Of a stretch of 64,000 bases of DNA, positions 10,654-18,831 are shown one piece after another (the first letter of the stretch is position 1; each line of letters opens with the position of its first letter). Both the position numbers and the translations under genes were made by a program. This DNA is from Chloroflexota bacterium (lineage in GTDB: Bacteria; Chloroflexota; Anaerolineae; Aggregatilineales; Ch27): the NCBI GenBank assembly GCA_019873685.1, contig JAIOAT010000015.1:1-64000 (forward strand), written 5' to 3'. Below the pieces are notes generated by a model. It worked only from the letters and a program-made list of their open reading frames with translations. It made no database searches and was not told the DNA's origin.

Positions 10654-11544
10654 TCAACCGGCCCGCAGGCGTTCGGCGATAGCGCGGATGTGGGCCGGGG
10701 TGCTGCCGCAGCAGGCGCCGATGATCGTCGCCCCGGCGGCCTGCAGGCGAACGGCAAAATCGGCCATCACCTCCGGCGTGGCGTCGTAGACCGCTGCGCC
10801 GCCTTCCAGGCGCGGTAAACCGGCGTTGGCCTTGGCTACCAGCACGACATCCGGGTTCACGGCCCGCATCCGGTTGAGCACGGCCTCCAGTTCGTCCGGG
10901 CCTCGGCCACAGTTGCCGCCCAGCGCCAGCGGCCCCAGTGCCCCCAGTTCGGCGATGGCCTGCTCCGGCGTGACGCCCATCATCGTGCGGCCGTTGGTGT
11001 CAAAGGTCATCGTGGTGACATAGGGGACGCCCGGCGCGGCCTGCTGGCAACCCTGCACGGCAGCCCGCACCTCGTTGAGGTCAGACATAGTCTCGATCCA
11101 CAGGACGTCTACGCCGCCCTCCACCAGGGCGCGGGCCTGTTCCGCAAAGGCGGCTACGGCGTCGGCCATGCTGAGCAACCCGAACGGTTCCAGCATGTGC
11201 CCGGTCGGGCCGATCGAACCGGCGACAACCACCGGGTGCGGAGCGGCGTCAGCTTCCTGGCGGGCCAGCGCGGCAGCGGCGCGGCATAATTCGGCGGCGC
11301 GGTCGCCCAGACCATGCAGCTCCAGCCGAAGGCGTGAACCGCCGAAACTGTTGGTCAGGATGATCTGCGCCCCGGCTTCAATATAGCCCCGGTAGACACT
11401 GCGCACCTTGTCCGGTTGCTCGACATTCCACAGTTCCGGGGCGCGGCCCTGTTCCAGCCCCAGGCTGAAGAGCATGGTCCCCATCGCGCCGTCAGCGATG
11501 ACAGGCTTTCCAGCGGCCAGAAGGTCCTGCAGGGTGGTTTTCAT
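10654..11544 (-). CDS. Homocysteine S-methyltransferase-family protein
   Basis: 296 residues from the ATG at 11544, with GGAGA 7 bases upstream. Members of this TIM-barrel family use zinc to activate a thiol for methyl transfer (MmuM, betaine-homocysteine methyltransferase, the first domain of MetH). The zinc cysteines are present in GGNCGRG and in GACCGSTP, and the N-terminal DGAMGTML and LTNSFGGSR motifs are intact. It has no B12-binding domain, so the methyl donor is either an S-methyl or betaine compound or a separate corrinoid protein. The upstream RACo-like gene favours a corrinoid link. The natural acceptor is not certain. Confidence 0.9.
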   Translation of the reverse strand: MKTTLQDLLAAGKPVIADGAMGTMLFSLGLEQGRAPELWNVEQPDKVRSVYRGYIEAGAQIILTNSFGGSRLRLELHGLGDRAAELCRAAAALARQEADAAPHPVVVAGSIGPTGHMLEPFGLLSMADAVAAFAEQARALVEGGVDVLWIETMSDLNEVRAAVQGCQQAAPGVPYVTTMTFDTNGRTMMGVTPEQAIAELGALGPLALGGNCGRGPDELEAVLNRMRAVNPDVVLVAKANAGLPRLEGGAAVYDATPEVMADFAVRLQAAGATIIGACCGSTPAHIRAIAERLRAG

Positions 11545-11573
11545 GGCGTTCTCTCCGTGCTGACGATCCTTGA

Positions 11574-13565
11574 TCAACGATTGGCAGCGCCCGGCGGCAG
11601 GATGGCGGCCAGCCGCGGGAAGGGATCATGGGCGTGGGGCAGCGTCATCGCCTCCACGAAGCGCTCCTGGAAGATGGGCGTGCCGCCCGTCTCCACGTAT
11701 TCGACCTGCCGGGCAGCCCGGCGCGCCAGCGCCCGCTGCTCGACATTGAGCAGGGCCAGCCGCGCCCCATCCCCGGCGGCGTTGCCCACCGCCACAACGT
11801 GTTCCAGGTCACAGTCAGGCAGCATCCCGATCACCATAGCGTGATATGGGTCGATGTAGCTGCCGAATGCTCCGGCTAAACGGATGCGGTCGACATGGTC
11901 GACGCCCAGCCGATCCATCAGCATCCGCGTCCCGGCGTAGAGCGCGCCTTTGGCCAGCTGGATAGCGCGAATATCTTTCTGGGTGACCACGATTGGCTGG
12001 CCGGTAGCGCTCTCCTCCGCGCTGGCCAGCACCAGTTCGCCCAGGGTACCCTGCCAGCGCACAGCGGGACAACGCGCCGGTGCATCAGGGACAAAGCGCC
12101 CGGTGCGATCGATCAGGCCGGCCAGGAAAAGTTCGGCCACCACTTCGATGATGCCGGAACCGCAGATGCCGGTAGGGCGTAGCGATTCGCCCTCCCTCAG
12201 CGCATCGCTCCAGCGCTCGTCGCCGATGACGCGGTAGCGCACCGCCCCGGTCGCCGGGTCGATCCGCACCCGTTCGATGGCCCCCGGCGCGGCGCGCTGG
12301 CCGTGCTTGATGTGCGCACCTTCAAAGGCGGGGCCGGTCGGACTGGAGGCGGAAAGCAGCCGCTCGCGGTTGCCCAGCAGAATCTCAGCGTTGGTGCCGA
12401 TGTCCACGATCAGGCTAATGCCATCATCCAGCGTGGGCTGTTCGGCCAGCAGGACGCCGACGTTATCCGCGCCGACATACCCGGCGATACAGGGCAGGAC
12501 ATGCACCATTGCGCCGGGGTGCAGCGCAGTCAGCCCCAGGTCGCGGGCTTTGACGTCCACCGCGTCATGGGTGGCCAGCGCAAAGGGCATCGCGCCCAGG
12601 TAAGTCGGGTCGATGCCCAGCAGCAGGTGATGCATCACGGTGTTGCCCACCAGTACGGCGTCGGTGATGGCGTCTGCCGCGATCCCGGCGGCAGCGGCGG
12701 CCTGCGCCGCCAGGTCGTTGAGCGCCTTGATGATCGCCCGGTGCATCCGGGCTACGCCCCCCGGCTCGGTCATGCCATAGGAGACGCGGCTCATCAGGTC
12801 TTCGCCGTAACGCACCTGCGGGTTCATCGTCGCCTCGGTGGCCAGCACGGCGCCCGTGCGCAGATCGCACAGGTAAGCGGCGACAGTGGTCGTGCCGACG
12901 TCGACAGCCAGGCCATACAACCGCTCATCGTAGCCGGGGGCGACGCGGATCACCTCCCGCCCCTGCCAGATGGTGAGGGTGACCTTCCAGTCGCCTTCGC
13001 GCAGGGCAGCCTGCAGGCGGCGCAGGATGACCGGATCGATTGTTAGATCGTGCAGGCCCCACTGTTCGGCCAGGGCAGTCTGGACGCGCTGCCAGTCCGC
13101 CGGGCCGCCCAGCGTCGCCGGTTCGACTTCCACGTAAACCAGGCGCACGGCAGGCGCAACCTCGATGGTCAACTCCCCTGCAGCCTTGCGGATGACCTGC
13201 TTGCGGGCCTGGCTTTCCTCCGGGACGGTGATCAACACATCACCCAGAATGCGCGCCGCGCAGGCCATGCGCCGTTCGCTAAGATTGATGCCATGCTTGC
13301 GGGCATAAGCGATCTCAGCCTCGTCCGGCGGGGAGAGATGCTCGTCGGCAGAAGTGATCCCGTGACGGGGGAAGGTCCCGCGCTCCAGGGCGACCAGGCA
13401 CTTGCCGCAGGTCTGCCGCCCGCCGCAGATCGATTCGATCTCAACGCCGAGCATAGCCGCCGCCGCCAGCACGGTCGTGCCATGCGGCACATCCCCGCGC
13501 CGCCCGGAGGGCAGCAGGATCAGGCGGTGAGTCTCAGCTGAAACGGAAGGTGTGTTATCGGTCAT
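11574..13565 (-). CDS. RACo-like reductive activator of corrinoid proteins
   Basis: 663 residues. An N-terminal [2Fe-2S] ferredoxin domain (Cys 47, 53, 56 in CGGRQTCGKC, and Cys 102) is followed by a linker and an ASKHA actin-like ATPase domain (GLAVDVGTTTVAAY near 217, IVDIGTNAEI near 385, LAGAFGSYIDP towards the C-terminus). Proteins of this type (RACo, RamA-related) use ATP to drive reduction of inactive Co(II) corrinoid proteins back to Co(I), rescuing cobalamin-dependent methyl transfer. It lies between two methyltransferase-type genes, which fits. No corrinoid-binding protein is encoded in the window, so its client must be elsewhere. The start lacks a clear ribosome-binding site. Confidence 0.9.
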   Translation of the reverse strand: MTDNTPSVSAETHRLILLPSGRRGDVPHGTTVLAAAAMLGVEIESICGGRQTCGKCLVALERGTFPRHGITSADEHLSPPDEAEIAYARKHGINLSERRMACAARILGDVLITVPEESQARKQVIRKAAGELTIEVAPAVRLVYVEVEPATLGGPADWQRVQTALAEQWGLHDLTIDPVILRRLQAALREGDWKVTLTIWQGREVIRVAPGYDERLYGLAVDVGTTTVAAYLCDLRTGAVLATEATMNPQVRYGEDLMSRVSYGMTEPGGVARMHRAIIKALNDLAAQAAAAAGIAADAITDAVLVGNTVMHHLLLGIDPTYLGAMPFALATHDAVDVKARDLGLTALHPGAMVHVLPCIAGYVGADNVGVLLAEQPTLDDGISLIVDIGTNAEILLGNRERLLSASSPTGPAFEGAHIKHGQRAAPGAIERVRIDPATGAVRYRVIGDERWSDALREGESLRPTGICGSGIIEVVAELFLAGLIDRTGRFVPDAPARCPAVRWQGTLGELVLASAEESATGQPIVVTQKDIRAIQLAKGALYAGTRMLMDRLGVDHVDRIRLAGAFGSYIDPYHAMVIGMLPDCDLEHVVAVGNAAGDGARLALLNVEQRALARRAARQVEYVETGGTPIFQERFVEAMTLPHAHDPFPRLAAILPPGAANR

Positions 13566-13650
13566 GCGTCACGCGTTTCGCCGGGTTTGCATACGGCTCC
13601 GGAGGCTCAAAGGCCCTATCGTAGCACATCTGCGCCCCGCTGCCACGCAT

Positions 13651-13680
13651 ATTATCGCCGGTCGCGGCGACTGTTGTCAT
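13651..13680 (-). promoter_or_regulatory. Promoter of the RACo-HMT-pyk unit
   Basis: On the minus strand ATGACA, 18 bases, then GATAAT (5 of 6 matches each). It lies between the methyltransferase stop and the RACo start, so this unit can be expressed separately from the ABC-transporter operon upstream. A second extended -10-like TGCTACGAT is found near 13620. Confidence 0.55.
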
Positions 13681-13708
13681 GGGTGACGATCCGGGCAAAG
13701 GCTCTCCG

Positions 13709-14896
13709 TCAATACCGGCCGTATTCCTCAGCGATGTCAACCAGCATTTCCAGCTTCCACGGCTCGACATGCGGGGCAACCGAGCAGGCCGTGCTCAGGA
13801 TGTAACCGCCGCCCGGCTTGCCGACCTCCACTGCTTCCCGCGCCCGCTGGAACATCCGCTCCCGGTCGTCGGTCAGGATTTCCACAGCGTTCATGTTGCC
13901 CTTGATGAAGAGCCGGTCGCCGATGCGCCGCTTGGCGTCGGCCAGGGTGGTGTTGCCCAGCGGCGGCGGATCGAGTGTATCCACGCCCTGGGTGTGCGTC
14001 TCCAGCATCAATTCCAGGCGGTCGTTCAGTTTGCCACAGGTGTGGGTGTATACGGGCAGATCGGGATATTCGGCATGGATGCCATCGACCACTTTGCGCT
14101 CAGCAGGTACGACGAACTGGCGGTACATCTCCGGGGAAATGAAGCCGCCGCCAGCGAAGGCCGACGAGATCAGTACGGCGTCCACGCCCTCGGCGGCCTG
14201 AGCCAGCCCCCAGGCGATGCTGGCCTCCGCCAGCCGGTCCAGGATGGCCGATGCCCGTCCGGCATCCATCACCAGCAGCATCAGCGCGTTCTGGTAGCCG
14301 AACAGCTCCATCAGGTGGGTGAAGGGGGAAAACGTCTCGCCATGGATGGAGATCGTCTCCCCGACCGCCGCCCGCACCAGCCGGATCGTGCGGCTGAAGT
14401 AGTCCGGCGGCTGGCGGAGCAAACCGGGCGCTTTGCCGGGCAGGTGCGGGGTGTGGTAGACACCCCAGGTGTAGCGCGGGAAGTCATCAACCCGCTCCAG
14501 ATCGCGGTCAGGATCGAAGGTCATGAAGTCCGGGTACGGGGCTTTGGTCGGGTCATCCGGTTCCAGCAGGGCGTTGTCATCCCAGGGCAGGAGGACGCGC
14601 AGGCCGTCCTTCCAGGTGACGATCTCGCCGCGCTCAGTCTCCTCAATGGAGCGCACCTCACGCCGCCAGTCGGGGTCGCGCCCGGGGATGTTGATCAGGA
14701 TGCCGTCGAAGCGGTAGCGTTCCCGCAGGGTCAGCAGCGCCTCGGCGAAGCCCTCGCTGGTGAACCAGATCTCATGCGGCTTGAGCCGGTCGCGCAGGTT
14801 GAGGAAGTAATGCCCCAGCGCCAGCTGGCACATCACCGGGACGCGATCCGGCAACTGGAAGCGCATGGCCCGCGCGATGCGTTCTTTGCCGTTCAT
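13709..14896 (-). CDS. Uroporphyrinogen decarboxylase-superfamily methyltransferase (MtaA/CmuA-like)
   Basis: 395 residues, ATG with AAGGAG 5 bases upstream. The fold is that of HemE, but the zinc site of corrinoid methyltransferases is present: His285-x-Cys287 (YTHTCGKL) and Cys371 (STACSV). HemE lacks this site, so haem synthesis is unlikely. Such proteins move methyl groups between a corrinoid protein and a thiol or take them from a methylated substrate. It follows the permease gene by 20 bases and so is the fourth gene of the ABC-transporter operon, suggesting the imported compound is a methyl donor or its by-product. The real substrate is unknown. Confidence 0.85.
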   Translation of the reverse strand: MNGKERIARAMRFQLPDRVPVMCQLALGHYFLNLRDRLKPHEIWFTSEGFAEALLTLRERYRFDGILINIPGRDPDWRREVRSIEETERGEIVTWKDGLRVLLPWDDNALLEPDDPTKAPYPDFMTFDPDRDLERVDDFPRYTWGVYHTPHLPGKAPGLLRQPPDYFSRTIRLVRAAVGETISIHGETFSPFTHLMELFGYQNALMLLVMDAGRASAILDRLAEASIAWGLAQAAEGVDAVLISSAFAGGGFISPEMYRQFVVPAERKVVDGIHAEYPDLPVYTHTCGKLNDRLELMLETHTQGVDTLDPPPLGNTTLADAKRRIGDRLFIKGNMNAVEILTDDRERMFQRAREAVEVGKPGGGYILSTACSVAPHVEPWKLEMLVDIAEEYGRY

Positions 14897-14916
14897 GCTC
14901 GCTCCTTAATTGTGGT

Positions 14917-15747
14917 CTAGCCCTTGATCGCGCCGGCTGTCAGCCCTTTGATGAACTGGCTGGACATCAGCAGGTAGGCTACCAGCACCGGCACAGCAGC
15001 CATCGACAGCGCGGCCAGCGCCCGCGTCCAGTCCGTCTGGTACTGGCCGAAGAGCAGCGACACGCCCAGCGTGACCGTCCGCGCTTCCTGATTGCGGATG
15101 AAGATCAGCGGGAACCACAGGTCGTTCCAGATCGGCAGCAGGTTGAAGATGGTCACCGTGGCCAGGGCGGGACGGATCAGCGGCAGAATCACCGAGAGGT
15201 ACACCCGCCACTCGCTGGCGCCATCGATGCGCGCCGCATCGCTCAGTTCGGCGGGCACTGAGCGGATGAAGCTGGTCAGGACAAACGTCGCGATCGGCAT
15301 CCCCATCGCCACATAGATCGGGATCAGCCCCAGCAGGTTGTCGGTCAGCCCCAGGCTCTGGATGATCTGGAACAGGTTGATCGTGCCCAGGCGGATCGGG
15401 ATCATCAGCCCGGCGATGAAGTAGATATACAGGATGTTGGACAGGCGGGAGCGCCAGTTAGCCAGGGCATACGCCGCCAGCGAACCAAGCAGCAGGATCA
15501 GCAGCAGAGAGACCACGCTGACGATGATACTGTTGCGGAAGTACAGGTCAAAGCGCCCGGCCGTCCAGGCATTGCTGTAGCCGTCCAGCGTGACCTCCGA
15601 GGGCAGACCAAACGGGTTGCGGAAGATCTCCCGCTTGGGCTTGATCGAGTTGATCAGCATCGTCCAGACCGGGATCAGCACGACCAGCGACCAGGCGAGC
15701 AGGACCAGATGGGTGACAATCATGCCGGGGGAAAAGCGTCGGGTCAT
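14917..15747 (-). CDS. Carbohydrate ABC transporter permease, MalG type
   Basis: 276 residues with six predicted membrane helices. The cytoplasmic EAA loop, where the ATPase docks, is visible as DGASEWRVYLSVILPLIRPA. The N-terminal helix and the long periplasmic loop after it are typical of CUT1-family sugar transporters. AGGAGG lies 8 bases before the ATG. It follows the MalF-type permease by 12 bases. No ATPase is encoded in the operon; a shared MsiK/UgpC-like subunit is the usual solution. Confidence 0.93.
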   Translation of the reverse strand: MTRRFSPGMIVTHLVLLAWSLVVLIPVWTMLINSIKPKREIFRNPFGLPSEVTLDGYSNAWTAGRFDLYFRNSIIVSVVSLLLILLLGSLAAYALANWRSRLSNILYIYFIAGLMIPIRLGTINLFQIIQSLGLTDNLLGLIPIYVAMGMPIATFVLTSFIRSVPAELSDAARIDGASEWRVYLSVILPLIRPALATVTIFNLLPIWNDLWFPLIFIRNQEARTVTLGVSLLFGQYQTDWTRALAALSMAAVPVLVAYLLMSSQFIKGLTAGAIKG

Positions 15748-15759
15748 CGTGCGTGCCTC

Positions 15760-16737
15760 CTAGCCCGCCAGGGTTTCTTCCCCGCCGCGGCCAAAGCGCA
15801 ACCACAGGCTCACACCGGTCAGCAGGATCAGAAAGGTGCAGGTCGCTACCGCCGCGCCGAGACCCATGTTCGGCTGGGCCACCGGATGCTCACCGGCGAT
15901 GGCCGTGCGGTAGAAGAAGGTCGCCAGCAGGTCGGTGGCGTAGGCTGGTTCGCCGCGCGCCCCGGCCATAGCGAAGATCACGTCAAAGGCGTTGAAGTTG
16001 CCGATGAAGGTCAGCACGGAAACAATGCCGATCGTTGGGCGGAGCAGCGGCAGCTTGATCCGCCAGAAGATCTGCCAGGCGCTCGCCCCGTCAACCCGCG
16101 CCGCCTCGCTCAGCTCGTCGGAGATGGTCAACAGCCCGGCCAGAAACATCATGGTGGGCAGGCCCACCCACTGCCAGGAGGACACCAGCGAGATCGTCGG
16201 CAGGGCCAGATTCGCGTCGCCCAGCCAGGGCCGGGCCAGCGCCCCCAGCCCGATCCATTCCAGCACCTGGTTGAGCATCCCCCAGCGCGGGTTGAGGATC
16301 AGCGTCCACAGGAAGCCGGTCACCAGAACGGACATGGTCGCCGGGGTGAAGATGATCGCCCGGTAGACGTTGCGACCGAACAGGCGCGTGTTGCTCAGCA
16401 ATGTGGCAAAGAGCAGGCCCAGCGTATTCTGAACCAGCATGTGAATGGCGAAGAAGACAAATGTATTGCCGACAGCGTTAAAGAAACGATCGCGCCACAG
16501 CGGGTTAGTGAACAGGGTGACATAGTTTTCCAGGCCGACGTAACGGTCAGGCGTCAGGCCCTGGCCCTGGTAAAAGCTCAGCCGCATCGAGTTGAACAGC
16601 GGGAAGGCCATGAAGATTGTGTAGATGAGCAGAGCCGGGATCAGGAAGAGCACCCAGGTGCGTCGTCGCTGGACATCCCAGCGCGTGATCTCGACCTGTT
16701 CGCTGGCCCGCGCCGGCGCAAGGACTGAGTTGGCCAT
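15760..16737 (-). CDS. Carbohydrate ABC transporter permease, MalF type
   Basis: 325 residues with six main helices starting near residue 30, where the LFLIPALLIYTIFMAFPLFNS helix begins. The EAA loop reads DGASAWQIFWRIKLPLLRPT. It forms the heterodimeric channel with the MalG-type partner encoded next. AGGAG lies 6 bases before the ATG. A strong hairpin separates it from the binding-protein gene. Confidence 0.93.
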   Translation of the reverse strand: MANSVLAPARASEQVEITRWDVQRRRTWVLFLIPALLIYTIFMAFPLFNSMRLSFYQGQGLTPDRYVGLENYVTLFTNPLWRDRFFNAVGNTFVFFAIHMLVQNTLGLLFATLLSNTRLFGRNVYRAIIFTPATMSVLVTGFLWTLILNPRWGMLNQVLEWIGLGALARPWLGDANLALPTISLVSSWQWVGLPTMMFLAGLLTISDELSEAARVDGASAWQIFWRIKLPLLRPTIGIVSVLTFIGNFNAFDVIFAMAGARGEPAYATDLLATFFYRTAIAGEHPVAQPNMGLGAAVATCTFLILLTGVSLWLRFGRGGEETLAG

Positions 16738-16777
16738 AGGCGGCTCCTGTCGCTAGCTGGCGGTACCCAGAACAAAT

Positions 16778-16801
16778 GGGGGCGATCGCTGGATCGCCCC
16801 C
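16778..16801 (-). terminator. Hairpin between binding-protein and permease genes
   Basis: A perfect 10-bp stem (GGGGGCGATC with GATCGCCCCC, 4-base loop) lies just after the binding-protein stop. The trailing T-run on the minus strand is weak, so partial termination or mRNA stabilisation is more likely than a full stop. This would raise binding-protein levels above the permeases. Confidence 0.6.
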
Positions 16802-16825
16802 AGTGTAACACGCTAAGCCATGAAA

Positions 16826-18109
16826 CTACATCCCGGCAGGGCACTTCTGGGCCGGTTCAAACCACTGAGCCAGACCCTCCTGCAACGCGTCGGCGGCTTC
16901 CTGCGGGGTCATCGTGCCAGCGATCACCGCCAGCGCGCCGTTCTGCATCAGCGTATAGCCGTCAGGCTGGCCGTCCAGCAGCTTCTCCCACGCCCAGCGG
17001 ACATCCAGTCCAGCACCCTCGTTGAGGGCCAGGAAAGCGTTGGCATGCGGGTTGCTCAGCTCGATCGGATGATTGGAGATCGGGAAGAAACCGGGCAGTG
17101 TGTCGCCCATCAGGGTAGCGAACTCCGGCGTGGTCATCCACTCCAGGAAGAGCTTGGCGGCTTCCTTGTGGTCGTCGGGCGCGGCGGCGTTGAGGCCCAT
17201 GCCTGCGTCCATGTGGAAGGTCACATAGCGCTGTTCCTGGCCCTCCGGGGCGGGGATGCCAAAGACGCTCCATTCGAAGTCCGGCGCCTCGCTCTCAAAG
17301 AAGGGGATATCCCAGGAGCCGCCCAGCCACATGGCCGCTTCGCCCATCAGGAAGAGTTGCTGGCTGTCGTAGTAGGTCAACGCTTCCTGGCCTTCCGGCA
17401 GGAAGGGCGCCAGGTCAGCCACTGCCTGGAAGACGGCGACGGCGTGCTCATCGTTGAAGCAACGCTCGCCGTTCAGGTAGGCCTGACGGCCCTCATAACC
17501 GCCGATGAAGGTCGGGGCGATGTTCATGAACACGATCTCGGCGATCGTCCACTCGTCGCCGCTGGCATTGGCGAAGGGATCATAGCCGGCGTCCTTGATC
17601 TTCTGAGCAACGGCCAGCAGTTCTTCCCAGGTCTGGGGAACTTCCAGGCCCAGTTCGTTGAACAGATCGATGTTGTAGTAGACACCGTGCGACACCGCGA
17701 TGAAAGGCACCCCGTAAGGCAGGCCGTCGTCAGTCGCCCAGGGGGCGCGCGCGGCCTCGGTGAAGTTCTCCATCAAACCGGGCAGGTCGCCCAGCGGCTC
17801 CAGGTAACCTTCCTCAAAGAGCTGGCGGGAGGTGGCATAGGAGCGCAGGTAGAACAGGTCGGGGGCTGTGCCTCCCTCAAGCTGGGTCCGCAGCGTGGCG
17901 TTGTAGTCGGGCGGGTTGGTCGGGTCAAAGGTGATGGTGATATTGGGGTAAGCGGCATGGAAGGCGTCCAGGATCACCTGCATCTGGGCGACATCATCGA
18001 CGCGCCACGATCCCATCGTCAGGGCGATCTCGCCGCCCTGTGCGCTGACCGACGGGATCAGGCCCAGCAGCATAGCAATAACCAGCAGAAGGGTCAGTCT
18101 GAGTTTCAC
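16826..18109 (-). CDS. Extracellular sugar-binding protein of ABC transporter
   Basis: 427 residues from a GTG with AGGAG 8 bases upstream. A signal peptide (about residues 1-23, ending SVSAQG) exports it; no lipobox cysteine is visible. The body is a family-1 solute-binding protein: VILDAFHAAYPNITITF and, later, YNIDLFNELGLEVPQTWEELL plus AAMWLGGSWDIP are typical of oligosaccharide-, glycerol-phosphate- or polyol-binding members. It is the first gene of the operon with the two permeases and the zinc methyltransferase. The ligand cannot be deduced. Confidence 0.92.
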   Translation of the reverse strand: MKLRLTLLLVIAMLLGLIPSVSAQGGEIALTMGSWRVDDVAQMQVILDAFHAAYPNITITFDPTNPPDYNATLRTQLEGGTAPDLFYLRSYATSRQLFEEGYLEPLGDLPGLMENFTEAARAPWATDDGLPYGVPFIAVSHGVYYNIDLFNELGLEVPQTWEELLAVAQKIKDAGYDPFANASGDEWTIAEIVFMNIAPTFIGGYEGRQAYLNGERCFNDEHAVAVFQAVADLAPFLPEGQEALTYYDSQQLFLMGEAAMWLGGSWDIPFFESEAPDFEWSVFGIPAPEGQEQRYVTFHMDAGMGLNAAAPDDHKEAAKLFLEWMTTPEFATLMGDTLPGFFPISNHPIELSNPHANAFLALNEGAGLDVRWAWEKLLDGQPDGYTLMQNGALAVIAGTMTPQEAADALQEGLAQWFEPAQKCPAGM

Positions 18110-18257
18110 TTCTCTCTCTCCTTACCTGACTTGATCTATATCGGAAAAATCATCATCTTACGGGCTGCGAACGCCGGAAGAAGCGCCCGCCTGATGCCCG
18201 CACCAGGCTCAGGGCAGGTGGCCCGGCAGGCTGTTACCCTGCTCCCCGGCATTTTTC

Positions 18258-18286
18258 AGTATATAGCCAGAAGCTGTTCGGGGCAA
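18258..18286 (-). promoter_or_regulatory. Promoter of the ABC-transporter operon
   Basis: On the minus strand TTGCCC, 17 bases, then TATACT. The predicted start is near 18251, leaving a leader of about 140 bases before the binding-protein GTG. The rest of the 320-base stretch between 18110 and 18429 holds only this promoter, the leader and the terminator at 18317. Confidence 0.5.
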
Positions 18287-18316
18287 TCGGGATGATGCCC
18301 ACGGCACCCAACCAGC

Positions 18317-18343
18317 AAAAAGGCCAGCCGCGATGGGCTGGCC
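18317..18343 (-). terminator. Terminator of the DUF4342-like gene
   Basis: On the minus strand the stem GGCCAGCC (18322-18329) with GGCTGGCC (18336-18343) is followed by TTTTT. It lies about 90 bases after the stop at 18430. Confidence 0.75.
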
Positions 18344-18429
18344 ACTACCAGTAAACTGACTTCACAGACTGACCGACAAACGCAATGCCCCGTGTCCGAT
18401 ACGACCGGCTCACGGCATCCCCGGTTTGC

Positions 18430-18687
18430 TCAGTCGCGGCGGCTGATGCTGACCTTGAGCAGGTCCAGCAGGTGAGCGATGACGATTAACAGGGCCAGTT
18501 GCGGCACCACCAGGCCAATCACCAGCGCAACCAGACCCGGCAGGCTGACGACGGTGGAACCGTCCTGGCGGCGCAGGGTGACCTGGTAAGCGTTGATGTC
18601 TTCCAGCAACAGCTGCAGGCGCTTGCCCAGGTCCTGCGTGGAGAACTCGAACGTCTCTCGGCGTTTCTGCTTGCGATCTTCCGACAC
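18430..18687 (-). CDS. Small DUF4342-like membrane protein
   Basis: 85 residues. The N-terminal half (FEFSTQDLGKRLQLLLED) reads like an amphipathic helix followed by a strand pair (YQVTLRRQDGSTVVSLP); the C-terminal half is one long hydrophobic segment (about 50-75). This order matches the DUF4342 family, whose function is unknown. The match is from memory. It has its own terminator and is divergent from the membrane protein at 18832. Confidence 0.7.
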   Translation of the reverse strand: MSEDRKQKRRETFEFSTQDLGKRLQLLLEDINAYQVTLRRQDGSTVVSLPGLVALVIGLVVPQLALLIVIAHLLDLLKVSISRRD

Positions 18688-18831
18688 GGCTGTTTCCCCC
18701 TTGGCGATCCGCTAATTTCTATCGGATTATACGCGCTAACCCGGCTCCGGGTTGCAGCATCCTTGCCGATTCAGGCAGCGCCAGTACAATCGGCGCGGAG
18801 ATGGCCAGCCAGAGACAGGGATAAGATAGCT

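Noticed and set aside
13709-14896. Annotation as HemE (uroporphyrinogen decarboxylase)
   Set aside because: The H-x-C and later Cys zinc ligands mark the methyltransferase branch, and there is no haem gene nearby.
13679-14920. A 413-codon plus-strand frame opposite the zinc methyltransferase
   Set aside because: Shadow of a gene with visible zinc ligands and a good ribosome site.
16820-18295. A 491-codon plus-strand frame opposite the sugar-binding protein
   Set aside because: Antisense shadow; the signal peptide and solute-binding motifs are on the minus strand.
18499-18831. N-terminal extension of the large membrane protein
   Set aside because: It would overlap the DUF4342-like gene on the other strand and its promoter region, and the extra residues show no membrane-protein character.
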